From: Pseudomonas sp. AN-1
Lineage (GTDB): Bacteria; Pseudomonadota; Gammaproteobacteria; Pseudomonadales; Pseudomonadaceae
Direction of reading: 5' to 3'
DNA length: 64,000 nucleotides
Assembly: GCF_034057115.1 (NCBI RefSeq)
Contig: NZ_CP139195.1
Span: 2,728,001-2,792,000 of the forward strand
Below are positions 54,165 to 62,369 of this stretch, piece after piece (position 1 is the stretch's first letter; each line of letters opens with the position of its first letter). The position numbers were made by a program, and so were the translations under genes. The notes under the pieces are model-generated. The model was not told the DNA's origin, made no database searches, and worked only from the letters and a program-made list of their open reading frames with translations.

Positions 54165-54235
54165 GCAGGGTGGACAACGGCGCAGCCTTGTCCACCGCCA
54201 TGGTGGGAAATCGCTGCGCGAGTTTCCCACCCTGC
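54165..54235. repeat. Nested inverted repeat after the CoA-transferase genes
   Basis: Outer arms GCAGGGTGG (54165-54173) and CCACCCTGC (54227-54235) enclose two hairpins, TGGACAA...TTGTCCA and TGGGAAA...TTTCCCA. A partial copy of the inner part (GTAGCCTTGTCC) occurs near 54361-54372. Confidence 0.7.
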
Positions 54236-54449
54236 CCTGCTCCATTCACGACGCCTACGAGAACAACAACATGCACGACGTCGTCTTCCCCAGCGCTCTG
54301 CCGAGCCACCACGACCACCATCCGGGCCAGTCGACCCGGTGCATCGGCGATGGCCAAGGTGTAGCCTTGTCCGTCGAACGCCCATGAACAGCGCAACTCC
54401 GGCCCCCGTGCGGCGCCGGGCGCGCACGCCGACCGATGTGGAAAACCCA
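54236..54449. other. Intergenic stretch upstream of liuR with a possible gene remnant
   Basis: No intact gene is seen. An ATG at 54271 followed by CACGACGTCGTC (MHDVV) is like the start of thiolases such as AtoB, and then loses similarity at once. This is compatible with a deletion remnant but could be chance. No copy of the TTTACGT palindrome was found here. Confidence 0.25.
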
Positions 54450-54851
54450 ATGGCGAAGCAGACCTACAGCATCTCCGACCTGGCCCAGGAGCTGGACGTG
54501 ACCACCCGGGCCATCCGCTTCTACGAGGAGCAGGGCATGCTCACGCCGCAGCGCCGCGGCCAGGAGCGCATCTACAGCCCCAAGGACCGCGTGGCCCTCA
54601 AGCTGATCCTGCGCGGCAAGCGCCTCGGCTTCTCGCTGGCCGAGTGCAAGACCCTGATCGGCCTGTACGACCCGCAGGCCGGCAACAAGAAGCAGCTGCA
54701 CAGCATGCTGGCGCTGATCGCCGAGCGCCGCCTGCAGCTGGAGCAGCAGCTGCTCGACATCCGCCAGATGCAGCTGGAGCTGGACACCGCCGAGGAGCGC
54801 TGCCGCGCCGCCCTGCTGCAAATCGACGACGACACCATCCTTCCCGAGTAA
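54450..54851 (+). CDS. liuR: MerR-family regulator LiuR
   Basis: 133 residues. The MerR winged helix is YSISDLAQELDVTTRAIRFYEEQGML, then YSPKDRVALKLILRGKRLGFSLAECK. A dimerising coiled coil (residues about 80-120) leads to a short acidic tail without metal-binding cysteines. It belongs to the LiuR group that controls leucine/isovalerate genes in proteobacteria. It lies at the 3' end of the liu cluster rather than next to the operator. The start at 54450 (MAKQTYSISDLAQ) was taken; an ATG at 54384 would add a basic, poorly conserved extension. Confidence 0.92.
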   Translation: MAKQTYSISDLAQELDVTTRAIRFYEEQGMLTPQRRGQERIYSPKDRVALKLILRGKRLGFSLAECKTLIGLYDPQAGNKKQLHSMLALIAERRLQLEQQLLDIRQMQLELDTAEERCRAALLQIDDDTILPE

Positions 54852-54897
54852 CCCGCCGGCGCCTGCGCGCAGGCGCCCTTCCTTCAGGAAATCCCCG

Positions 54898-55278
54898 ATG
54901 ACCGACAGCCACGAGCAGGGCCTCAGGGTCCGCCGCGAGGTGATGGGCGACGCCTTCGTCGACCGCGCCCTGGGCAACGCCACCGAGTTCACTGCCCCGC
55001 TGCAGGAGTTCGTCAACGCCCACGCCTGGGGCGGGGTGTGGACCCGCGAGGGCCTGCCGCGCAAGACCCGCAGCCTGATCACCCTCGCCGCGCTCACCGC
55101 GCTGAAATGCCCGCAGGAACTCAAGGGCCACGTGCGCGGCGCGCTGAACAACGGCTGCACGGTGGAGGAGATCCGCGAGGCGCTGCTGCACTGCGCGGTG
55201 TACGCCGGCGTGCCGGCGGCCATCGACGCCTTTCGCGCCGCCCAGGAAGTGATCGACGCCTGGCAGCAGGAAGACTGA
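54898..55278 (+). CDS. Carboxymuconolactone decarboxylase-family protein (PcaC-like)
   Basis: 126 residues, a single CMD domain. It reads RKTRSLITLAALTAL then ELKGHVRGALNNGCTVEEIREALLHCAVYAGVPAA, the PcaC pattern with the catalytic-type Glu/His region and no CxxC redox pair. True PcaC (gamma-carboxymuconolactone decarboxylase) works in the protocatechuate pathway, but no pca genes are nearby, so the substrate here is open. It starts 46 bp after liuR and may share its transcript. Confidence 0.87.
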   Translation: MTDSHEQGLRVRREVMGDAFVDRALGNATEFTAPLQEFVNAHAWGGVWTREGLPRKTRSLITLAALTALKCPQELKGHVRGALNNGCTVEEIREALLHCAVYAGVPAAIDAFRAAQEVIDAWQQED

Positions 55279-55437
55279 TCCCGCCGGCGCCCGCCAAGGG
55301 CCGCGGTGACGGGGCGGGCGCCGGGCGACGAACGCCCGGCGCAGGCAAGGGATGGCGCACGACCTGCGCAACGAGGCGAATCCGCCGGCCGCGCGCCATG
55401 TCCGGTCGGCCCCGGATCCAGGCCGAATGGGGAGGAA

Positions 55438-55686
55438 TCAGCCGTCCCGGCAGCCGTTGCCCATGACCAGATACTCCAGGGTATGCCGCTGGCCCTGGTG
55501 GTCTTCGTAGACCATCTGCACCGGGACGGTGCCACACACATCGGGAATCTCGCTGCGGCTGATCACCCGGGCGACATCCAGATCCATCCCGTAGTGGTAC
55601 TTCTCCACCGGACCATTGTCGACAGTTTCGCCGGCCAGGGCGACGCACGAGATTCCCGACAAGAGCAATAAAGCCAACGCTTTCAT
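55438..55686 (-). CDS. DUF2790 small exported protein
   Basis: 82 residues. The signal peptide MKALALLLLSGISCVALA is followed by the DUF2790 pattern YHYGMDLDVARVIS, CGTVPVQMVYEDHQG, and HTLEYLVMGNGC; the two cysteines may form a disulfide. The family is largely confined to pseudomonads and has no settled function. The start at 55684-55686 was chosen because it begins the signal peptide; the longer frame upstream has none. Confidence 0.88.
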   Translation of the reverse strand: MKALALLLLSGISCVALAGETVDNGPVEKYHYGMDLDVARVISRSEIPDVCGTVPVQMVYEDHQGQRHTLEYLVMGNGCRDG

Positions 55687-56050
55687 CTGCTGTTTACCAT
55701 GTTCAAGACGGCGCCGTTGTACCGGGCGCACAATGTGGAAGTTCCCGCCGGGGATGACCGGCCGGAACTCTTGCGGAGAATCGCCGGAGCGATTGCGCAA
55801 TCGAAATTAGCCTGGGTAGAAAGTTGTCTCTTCGTGGGAGACGCGCCAATTCTACGCGGGACGGCGCAGGCATTTAACCGGCGATCGGATAAAACACCTT
55901 TTACCAAATTGACAATAATTCCGACTTTGGTCTATCCGGCAAAAACATCTCCGAAGTGCATGGCAGAATTCGCCGCCGGCCGCACTCCAGAGGCGGCCGA
56001 ACCCGTCCCGCTGCCCCGTGCAGAATCCACCTGATCGAAGAAATTCCCCG
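55687..56050. promoter_or_regulatory. AT-richer divergent region before the porin gene
   Basis: 364 bp with no convincing gene. TTGACA at 55909-55914 could be a -35 towards the porin; its -10 (around 55931-55936) is poor. The local AT content (TTTTACCAAATTGACAATAA) stands out from the window, as is usual for regulated porin promoters and MvaT targets. Confidence 0.4.
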
Positions 56051-57295
56051 ATGCCCGCACTCAGCCACACTGCAAGACTGGCCGGTTTTGCCGGATTGCT
56101 ATTGCCGTTTTTCGCCCACGCCGAGCTGGTCAGGGACAGCCAGCTCGACGCCACCCTGCGCAACTTCTACCTGCACCGCGACTACCGCCAGGAAGGCGCC
56201 GAGCAGTCCCGCGCGGGCAGCTGGGCCCAGGCCCTGTATCTGCGCTTTCGCTCCGGTTTCACCGAAGGTGACCTTGGTTTCGGTGTCGATGCCACCAGTT
56301 TCCACGCCCTGAAACTGGACGGCGGCAGCGGCACCAGCCGCGACGGCAGCCTGCCCTACGACCACGACAGCCTCGATCCGGCCGACCAGTTCGGCCGCGG
56401 CGGCGCCACCCTGAAGATGCGCCATGCCAAGTCCCTGCTGCGGATCGGCCTGCTCGAACCGCAATTGCCGGTGGCATTCCAGGACGACGTGCGCGTATTG
56501 CCGCAGACATTCGAAGGCGTACTGCTCGAATCCAACGACATCGACAGACTAAAGTTGACCGCCGGGCAACTCTGGAACATGAGCACGCGCGCATCCAGCA
56601 ACCGCGACAAGTTGTATCTGGAAGGCGACAGCGAAGCACTGGGCAGCGACGAAATGAACTTCTTCGGCGCCGACTACCAATGGACGGAACGACTGAAGAC
56701 CAGCTACTGGTTTTCCAATCTGAAAGACATCTACGACCAGCACTATCTTTCCCTGGAACATCGCCTGCCGCTGGCCGACGACACGCTGCTGAGTACCACG
56801 CTGCGCTATTACCAGCACGACGAATCGGGCGAAGCGCTGTCCGGAAGCATCGACAACCACAGCTACGGACTGAAGGTCAGCCTGCAGCGGAGCGTGCACA
56901 CCTTCAGCGCCAGCTACCAGCGCATGCTCGGCGCCGACGCCCACCCGCTGCTCGGCGGCTACACCCCGCAGCTCACCCTGGTCAACTGGGTCACCAACGG
57001 CGGCTTCGTCAATGCCGGCGAGCGCTCCTGGCAACTGCGCTACGACTACAGCTTCGCCGGATTCGGCCTGCCCGGACTGGTCTTCATGACCCGCTACACC
57101 AGCGGCAGCGACATCGTCCGCGGCGCCAGTTCGCACGAGAGCGAATACGAGCGCGACACCGACCTCAAGTACACCGTGCAGAGCGGCCGCCTGCGCGACC
57201 TGTCGGTGCAGCTGCGCAACTCCACGGTGCGCACCAGCTTCGCCAGGGACTACGACGAGCTGCGCCTGATCACCAGCTACACCTTCAGGTTCTGA
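56051..57295 (+). CDS. OprD-family outer-membrane porin
   Basis: 414 residues. The signal peptide MPALSHTARLAGFAGLLLPFFAHA is followed by the OprD-family start LDATLRNFYLHRDYRQEGAEQ and LRFRSGFTEGDLGFGVDATS. Later segments match the family: RIGLLEPQLPVAFQDD, LTAGQLWNMSTRAS, and the closing strand RDYDELRLITSYTFRF with C-terminal Phe. It is an 18-stranded substrate-specific channel for a small acid or amino acid; the ligand is not determinable. Codon use is a little less GC-rich in the middle. It converges on the efflux operon with a 13-bp gap. Confidence 0.9.
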   Translation: MPALSHTARLAGFAGLLLPFFAHAELVRDSQLDATLRNFYLHRDYRQEGAEQSRAGSWAQALYLRFRSGFTEGDLGFGVDATSFHALKLDGGSGTSRDGSLPYDHDSLDPADQFGRGGATLKMRHAKSLLRIGLLEPQLPVAFQDDVRVLPQTFEGVLLESNDIDRLKLTAGQLWNMSTRASSNRDKLYLEGDSEALGSDEMNFFGADYQWTERLKTSYWFSNLKDIYDQHYLSLEHRLPLADDTLLSTTLRYYQHDESGEALSGSIDNHSYGLKVSLQRSVHTFSASYQRMLGADAHPLLGGYTPQLTLVNWVTNGGFVNAGERSWQLRYDYSFAGFGLPGLVFMTRYTSGSDIVRGASSHESEYERDTDLKYTVQSGRLRDLSVQLRNSTVRTSFARDYDELRLITSYTFRF

Positions 57296-57308
57296 GCCCT
57301 CCTCCCCC

Positions 57309-58202
57309 TCACCAGCGGTCGGGCACCGCCCGCGGCTCGCCGCTGGGCGGGCTGACGATCACCGTGCAGGTCATCCCCGCGGCCAGCTCCAGCCCTTCGG
57401 GCAGCTCGTCGAGGCGGATGCGCACCGGCACGCGCTGGGCCAGGCGCACCCAGTTGAAGGTCGGGTTGACGTCGGCGGTCAGCTCGCGGCTTTCCGGGTT
57501 GTCGCGGTCATAGATGCCGCGGGCGATGCCTTCCACCCGGCCGCTGAACCGCTCGCCGCTCATCAGGCGCAGCTCGGCGCGGTCGCCGGTGCGGATCAGC
57601 GGCAGACGGGTCTCCTCGAAGTAGCCGTAGACGTAGAAGGAATGCCGGTCGACCAGAGCCAGCGCCGCCTCGCCGCGCTCGGCGAAGTCGCCCTCGAACA
57701 GGTTGAGGTTGGTGATGTAGCCGTCCGCCGGGGCACGCACCTCGGTGCGCGCCAGCTGCAGGCGCGCCTCGTCGAGACGGGCCTGCGCCTCCAGCAGGTC
57801 GGCGCGCGCCGCCGCGGCCAGGTGCCCGGCATCGCTGCGGCTCTCCCGCGACACCACCCGCTCGTCGATGTCGGCGCGCCGCGCCGCGTTGTCCTCGCGC
57901 ATCGCCAGTTCGGCGCGCCGCGCCGCCACCAGCGCCTCGGCCTGGCGCAGCGCGGTGCGATAGTGCGCGGGGTCGATGCGCAGCAGCAGGTCGCCCTTGC
58001 GCACCAGCTGGTTGTCGTGCACTGCCACCTCGATCACCAGCCCGGCGACGTCCGGAGCGATGTTGATCACCTCGGCGCGCACCCGGCCGTCACGGGTCCA
58101 GGCCGCATCCATGTAGTGCAGCCAGAGGCTGCGCACCAGCAGCACGGCGGCGGCGAAGACCAGCAGGGTGAAGACGACGCTGATGATTCTTTTCCAGGGC
58201 AT
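57309..58202 (-). CDS. HlyD-family adaptor of the FUSC efflux system (AaeA-like)
   Basis: 297 residues. It has a single N-terminal membrane helix (IISVVFTLLVFAAAVLLVRSLW) and the marker segment YMDAAWTRDGRVRAEVINIAPDVAG typical of AaeA/p-hydroxybenzoate efflux adaptors. A helical hairpin and barrel (FYVYGYFEETRLPLIRTGDRAEL) follow. It should link the FUSC inner-membrane protein to the NodT channel. The ATG at 58200-58202 (MPWKRI) was chosen; a TTG seven codons earlier nearly meets the DUF1656 stop and is possible. Confidence 0.9.
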   Translation of the reverse strand: MPWKRIISVVFTLLVFAAAVLLVRSLWLHYMDAAWTRDGRVRAEVINIAPDVAGLVIEVAVHDNQLVRKGDLLLRIDPAHYRTALRQAEALVAARRAELAMREDNAARRADIDERVVSRESRSDAGHLAAAARADLLEAQARLDEARLQLARTEVRAPADGYITNLNLFEGDFAERGEAALALVDRHSFYVYGYFEETRLPLIRTGDRAELRLMSGERFSGRVEGIARGIYDRDNPESRELTADVNPTFNWVRLAQRVPVRIRLDELPEGLELAAGMTCTVIVSPPSGEPRAVPDRW

Positions 58203-58224
58203 ATCCAGGCTCGTTCGCGGCAAA

Positions 58225-58425
58225 TCATTGGTAGACGTACAGCATCAGGGCGCCGTACAGGCAGGTGAACAGGCTGGCGCGCAGCAGGGTCGGGTGCCAG
58301 GCGTGGCGGTACAGCCCGCTCCAGGCCACCAGGCGGTCGATGGCCCAGCCGACGGCCAGGGTGATGACGAACAGCAGGGTCAGGTTCGGCAGGTAGACGC
58401 CGAACAGGGCGATCTCGCGCGGCAT
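58225..58425 (-). CDS. DUF1656 small membrane protein (AaeX-like)
   Basis: 66 residues with two membrane helices (LPNLTLLFVITLAVGWAIDRL and LLRASLFTCLYGALMLYVYQ). It is always found beside FUSC/AaeB efflux genes. The molecular role is unknown, presumably an accessory of the pump. It starts MPREIALFGVYLPNL. Confidence 0.92.
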   Translation of the reverse strand: MPREIALFGVYLPNLTLLFVITLAVGWAIDRLVAWSGLYRHAWHPTLLRASLFTCLYGALMLYVYQ

Positions 58426-58454
58426 CTAGAGGCCTTTCCGGTGGGTTCGCATGC

Positions 58455-60611
58455 TCAGCTCCGGCGCCCGGCCGCCAGCGGCGAATGGGGGTCGAGCAGC
58501 GAGCTGCGGATCAAGTGCAGGTAGCTCAGCACCCGGCGCAGCGGCGAGCTGTCGAACTGTGGCGGGCGCCGTTCCGGGGTCTGTCGCACGGTGGCGATGG
58601 CCTGCTCCACCGCCGCCAGGGCGCGCTGGCGATTGCCCTCGTCGGGCTGGATGAACAGGCGCACCAGGGCGCGGCCGAGGGCGCGCACGCTGGCCTGCCA
58701 GGGCATGCCCTCGCCGTAGCAGGGTTCGCCGGGCAGACGCGCCTGCTCCTGGCGCAGCTCGATCACCGCGTGGCCGATCTCCAGCACGGCGAACATCCAG
58801 CGCAGCAGGCGGCGCTGCACCTCGGGGCGCCCGGCGGCCAGACCGTGGGCCTGACTGAGCAGGTCGCGGGTGCCGCTCTCGAAGCCGGCGGCCAGTCCCC
58901 GGAGCCTACCGCCGACGGCGAACACCACGCGCATGCGCAGGTCGTGTTCCAGGCGCCGCCACAGCCAGGGGCGGTCCGGTGGCAGGATCAGCGCGTTGGC
59001 CAGCGCGGTCACGCCCATCGCCAGCAGGGCGGCGAGGTATTCGTTGAGCAGCCGGTTGAAGTCGTAGGACGGCAGGTTGGCCGGCAGGGCGACGATGCAG
59101 AACCACAGCAGCAGGCCGGCGCCGTAGCCCATGCTCTGGCGGCGCGCCAGCAGCCAGGCGCCGAGGGCGAACACCGGCGCCAGCGCGCAGCACAGCAGGG
59201 CGAAGCCGTCCAGCCAGGGCAGCACCCGGAACTGCAGCAGGCCGCCGAGCACGGCGCTGCCCGCGGCGCCGACCAGCAGCTGCCAGGCCAGGCGCCGCGG
59301 ATTGGGCGCGGTGCTGACCAGCGCCGAGACCATCGCCGCGGTGAGTACGAAGGTGCCGCCGCTCGGCCAGGCGCTGGCGATCCAGAAGGCGCCGAGGCCG
59401 AGGATCAGCAGCGCGCAGCGCATCCCCGCCACCGCCGCGGCCATGCCGTTGGCGCGCGGGGTGAAGCTGTCCCGCCACTGCTCGCGGGCGTGGTGGTGCT
59501 CGAGCAGCGAGGCGTGGGTCAGCGCGTAGTCGTGCAGGTCGCCGCTGAAGCGGTAGAGCTGCTCGGCGGCGGTGTTGAAGTCGAGCAGCTGCTGCTCGTC
59601 GGGAGCCTGCGCCAGCAGCGCCGCGCGCGCATCGCGGATCCGCTGCATCAGCACCCGCCGGCTGCCTTCCAGGCGCGCGGCCAGCACCGTCGCGTCGGCC
59701 TCGCTGCACAGGTGCTGGCCGAGCGGCGCCAGCACCGCGCCGACCTCGGCCAGGCAGGGCGCCAGCGCCGTGCACACCTGCGCGCCGGCCTCGCCCTGCA
59801 GGCGCTGCAGCAGCTGGTGCAGACCGTGGAAACGGGTCGAGAGCACCATGAACTCGTGGTTGAGGCGTCCCAGCCGGCCGCTGCGCAGGCGCATGTGCGG
59901 GTCCTCGAAGGCGCTGGCGTTGCGCAGGTTGTCGAGCAGCACCGCCTCGCCGGCGAAGCGCGCGTTGAGCTGCTCCAGGCGCGCGGTGTCGGGCTGGCCG
60001 TACAGGCCGGCGGCGGCGAAGGCGGCGAAGTCGCGAAAGCGCGTGGCCAGCAGGCGGCGCAGGCTGGCGCTGCTGTTCTGCGGCAGCAGCAGCGCGCTGA
60101 CCAGTCCCGAGCAGAGGATGCCCAGGCTGATCTCCAGCACCCGCCACAGCGCCTGCATGAACGCCCCCTGCGGATCGGCGATGGCCGGCAGGCCGATCAG
60201 CGCCGCGGTGTAGCCGGCCAGCACGCAGGCATAGCCGCGGAAGTCGCGGTAGCGCGCCGCGCCGACCGTGCACAGGCCGATCCACAGCGCCAGGCAGAGC
60301 AGGAACAGCACGCGCTCCTGGGCGAACAGGGCGAGCAGCGGGATCATCACCGTCAGCCCGAGCAGGGTGCCGATGATCCGGTAGAAGCTCTTGGCCAGCA
60401 CTTGGCCGCTTTCCGGCTGCATGACGATGAACACCGTGGCCAGCACCGTGCTCGGCTGCGGCAGCTCCAGCCGGTAGGCCAGCCACAGGGCGAGGAAGGC
60501 GCTGAGCAGGGCCTTGAAGACGAACGCCCAGACCGGCCACTCGTCCTGCAGCCACTCGTCGAAGCCGCGGCGCAGGGCGCCGGGCAGTGCGGGCGTGGCC
60601 GGGCCGTTCAT
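58455..60611 (-). CDS. FUSC-family inner-membrane efflux transporter (AaeB-like)
   Basis: 718 residues. Two blocks of about six membrane helices are seen (N-terminal from FVFKALLSAFLALWLAYRLE; C-terminal from CALLILGLGAFWIASAWPSG), each followed by a large cytoplasmic helical region. N-terminal SGQVLAKSFYRIIGTLLG is the FUSC signature. Members export aromatic carboxylic acids or related toxic compounds. The start MNGPATPALPGALRRG (60609-60611) lies 10 bp after the NodT stop; a longer frame runs into that gene and was rejected. Confidence 0.92.
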   Translation of the reverse strand: MNGPATPALPGALRRGFDEWLQDEWPVWAFVFKALLSAFLALWLAYRLELPQPSTVLATVFIVMQPESGQVLAKSFYRIIGTLLGLTVMIPLLALFAQERVLFLLCLALWIGLCTVGAARYRDFRGYACVLAGYTAALIGLPAIADPQGAFMQALWRVLEISLGILCSGLVSALLLPQNSSASLRRLLATRFRDFAAFAAAGLYGQPDTARLEQLNARFAGEAVLLDNLRNASAFEDPHMRLRSGRLGRLNHEFMVLSTRFHGLHQLLQRLQGEAGAQVCTALAPCLAEVGAVLAPLGQHLCSEADATVLAARLEGSRRVLMQRIRDARAALLAQAPDEQQLLDFNTAAEQLYRFSGDLHDYALTHASLLEHHHAREQWRDSFTPRANGMAAAVAGMRCALLILGLGAFWIASAWPSGGTFVLTAAMVSALVSTAPNPRRLAWQLLVGAAGSAVLGGLLQFRVLPWLDGFALLCCALAPVFALGAWLLARRQSMGYGAGLLLWFCIVALPANLPSYDFNRLLNEYLAALLAMGVTALANALILPPDRPWLWRRLEHDLRMRVVFAVGGRLRGLAAGFESGTRDLLSQAHGLAAGRPEVQRRLLRWMFAVLEIGHAVIELRQEQARLPGEPCYGEGMPWQASVRALGRALVRLFIQPDEGNRQRALAAVEQAIATVRQTPERRPPQFDSSPLRRVLSYLHLIRSSLLDPHSPLAAGRRS

Positions 60612-60621
60612 GCCGGGCACC

Positions 60622-62133
60622 TCAGCGCCGCCCCGGCAGTTGCAGGCGCACCGCGCGCGGCTGCAGCCGCTCGTCCGCCGGCGCGCTGCCGGCCTCCAGC
60701 ACGCCGCCGCCGAGCGCCACCCACAGCTCGGCCTGGGCGGCCAGCCGCTCGGCCAGCACCTGCTGCTGCAGGCGCCGCTGGGCGAACACCCCGCCCTGCG
60801 CGGCCAGCGCCTCGCGGGCATCGCTCAGCCCGCGCTCGTGGGCCTCGCGCGCCAGCTCGACGCGCCGCTCGGCGGTGGTCAGCCCCCGGGCGACGAAGCC
60901 CTCCTGCTCGTGCAGCGAGTGCAGGCGCACCAGCAGGTCGGCGACCCCCTTGAGCGCCTGCACCAGGGTGCGGTTGTACTGCTCGACGGCGAGGTCGTAG
61001 CCGGCCGTCTCGGCGCCGAGCCGGCCGCGCCGTGCGCCGCCGTCGAAGATCGGCAGGCTGAGCGCCGGGCCGAGTCCCCAGCTCAGCTTGTCGTGGCGCA
61101 GGAAATCCAGCGCGCCGCCCTGGGTGGCGGCGCGGCCGAAACTGCCGAGCAGGTCGACGTTGGGATAGAAGTCGGCCCTGGCCACCTCGATGCCGCGCGC
61201 CGCCGCCGCCACCTGCCAGCGGCTGGCGACCACGTCGGGGCGCCGGCCGAGCAGCTCCAGCGGCAGCGCGCTGGGCAGCTGCGCCGCCGCGTGCAGGGCC
61301 AGGCGCGGGCGCTCGAGCTCGGCGGCGGCAGCCGGCCCGGCGCCGGCCAGGGCGGCCAGCTGGTGGCGGCTGAGGGCGATGGCCTCGTGCGCCAGGTCGA
61401 GCTGGCGGTGCGCCTCCGGCAGCGGCGCCTCGGCCTCGGCGATCTCCTGCTCGGTGCCCAGGCCGATGCGCTTGCGCTCGCGGGCCAGCGCCAGCAGCTC
61501 CTCGCGCTGGTGCAGCTCGGCCCGGGCGATGTCCAGCTCGGCATGCTGGCGGGCCAGGCGGATGTAGGCGCGCACCACGCTGCCCTGCAGCGCCAGCGCG
61601 GCGGCGCGCTGCTCGGTGGCGGCGAGCCGCGCCCGGCTCAGCGCCTGCTCGCGCTGGCTGCGCAGGCGGCCCCAGAGGTCGAGGTCGTAGCTCAGGGCGA
61701 AGGCGGCGGTGTTGTTCCAGGTGCTGGCGTCCGCCAGCGGGCCGGGGCCGTAGAAGTTGTCGGTCGGCCAGCGCTTGCGCTGCAGGGCGGCATCCAGGCC
61801 GACCTGCGGCGCCTGCGCGGCCGCCGCGACGCCGGCCAGCGCCTCGGCCTGGCGCAGGCGCGCGGCGGCCATCGCCAGGTCGGGACTGCCGGCCAGCGCG
61901 CGCTCGACCCAGGCGTCCAGCTGGACGTCGCCGTAGGCGCGCCACCACTGCGCCTGCGGCCAGCCGGCCTCGCGCGCGGCATGGCGGATCGCCGCGCCGG
62001 CGGGCAGCGCCGCGTCGTCGGCCAGCTCGGCCTGCGGAACCAGGTCGCCGCTGGGAATGCAGCCGGGGAGCGAGGAGATGACGGTAACCAGCAGACTGAC
62101 GAGAAGCGGACCGGGCCGAACGATGGCGGGCAC
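60622..62133 (-). CDS. NodT-family outer-membrane efflux lipoprotein
   Basis: 503 residues. The lipoprotein signal ends VISSLPGCIPS (Cys about 25). Two OEP repeats are seen, with QWWRAYGDVQLDAWVERALA, SYDLDLWGRLRSQREQAL, ELLGRRPDVVASRWQVAAAA and GLGPALSLPIFDGGARRGRL. It is the outer-membrane channel of the FUSC system and the first gene of the operon NodT-FUSC-DUF1656-HlyD. An inverted repeat lies in its upstream region, which it shares with the divergent LysR gene. Confidence 0.92.
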   Translation of the reverse strand: MPAIVRPGPLLVSLLVTVISSLPGCIPSGDLVPQAELADDAALPAGAAIRHAAREAGWPQAQWWRAYGDVQLDAWVERALAGSPDLAMAAARLRQAEALAGVAAAAQAPQVGLDAALQRKRWPTDNFYGPGPLADASTWNNTAAFALSYDLDLWGRLRSQREQALSRARLAATEQRAAALALQGSVVRAYIRLARQHAELDIARAELHQREELLALARERKRIGLGTEQEIAEAEAPLPEAHRQLDLAHEAIALSRHQLAALAGAGPAAAAELERPRLALHAAAQLPSALPLELLGRRPDVVASRWQVAAAARGIEVARADFYPNVDLLGSFGRAATQGGALDFLRHDKLSWGLGPALSLPIFDGGARRGRLGAETAGYDLAVEQYNRTLVQALKGVADLLVRLHSLHEQEGFVARGLTTAERRVELAREAHERGLSDAREALAAQGGVFAQRRLQQQVLAERLAAQAELWVALGGGVLEAGSAPADERLQPRAVRLQLPGRR

Positions 62134-62224
62134 TGCGACGGATCCTGGAAGGAGGCGGGGAGCCGGAAGGAGCGGCGATTCTAAGAGCCGGCCCGGAGCA
62201 GGATAAGCGCCCGGATAGGTGATG

Positions 62225-62274
62225 GATTGTGTCCTGTTGGTTCATAATCGGCTGACAAACTTTGTGACACAATC
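62225..62274. promoter_or_regulatory. Candidate LysR operator between the efflux operon and its regulator
   Basis: GATTGTGTC (62225-62233) and GACACAATC (62266-62274) are perfect inverted 9-mers, 32 bp apart. The second overlaps the palindrome TTGTGACACAA (62262-62272). This position and geometry fit LysR-type recognition and activation half-sites. Confidence 0.5.
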
Positions 62275-62369
62275 GCTGTCTACCCGCCGAGGACTCCGGT
62301 TTTCGCAGGACGCGCCCCCACCCAGGAACTGCCGGGATCCCAGCCCGTTGCCTGCCCCACTGGAGCCCG

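Noticed and set aside
54898-55278. Assignment as true PcaC of the protocatechuate pathway
   Set aside because: The domain fits, but no pca genes are near and the liu context does not support it, so only the family name is given.
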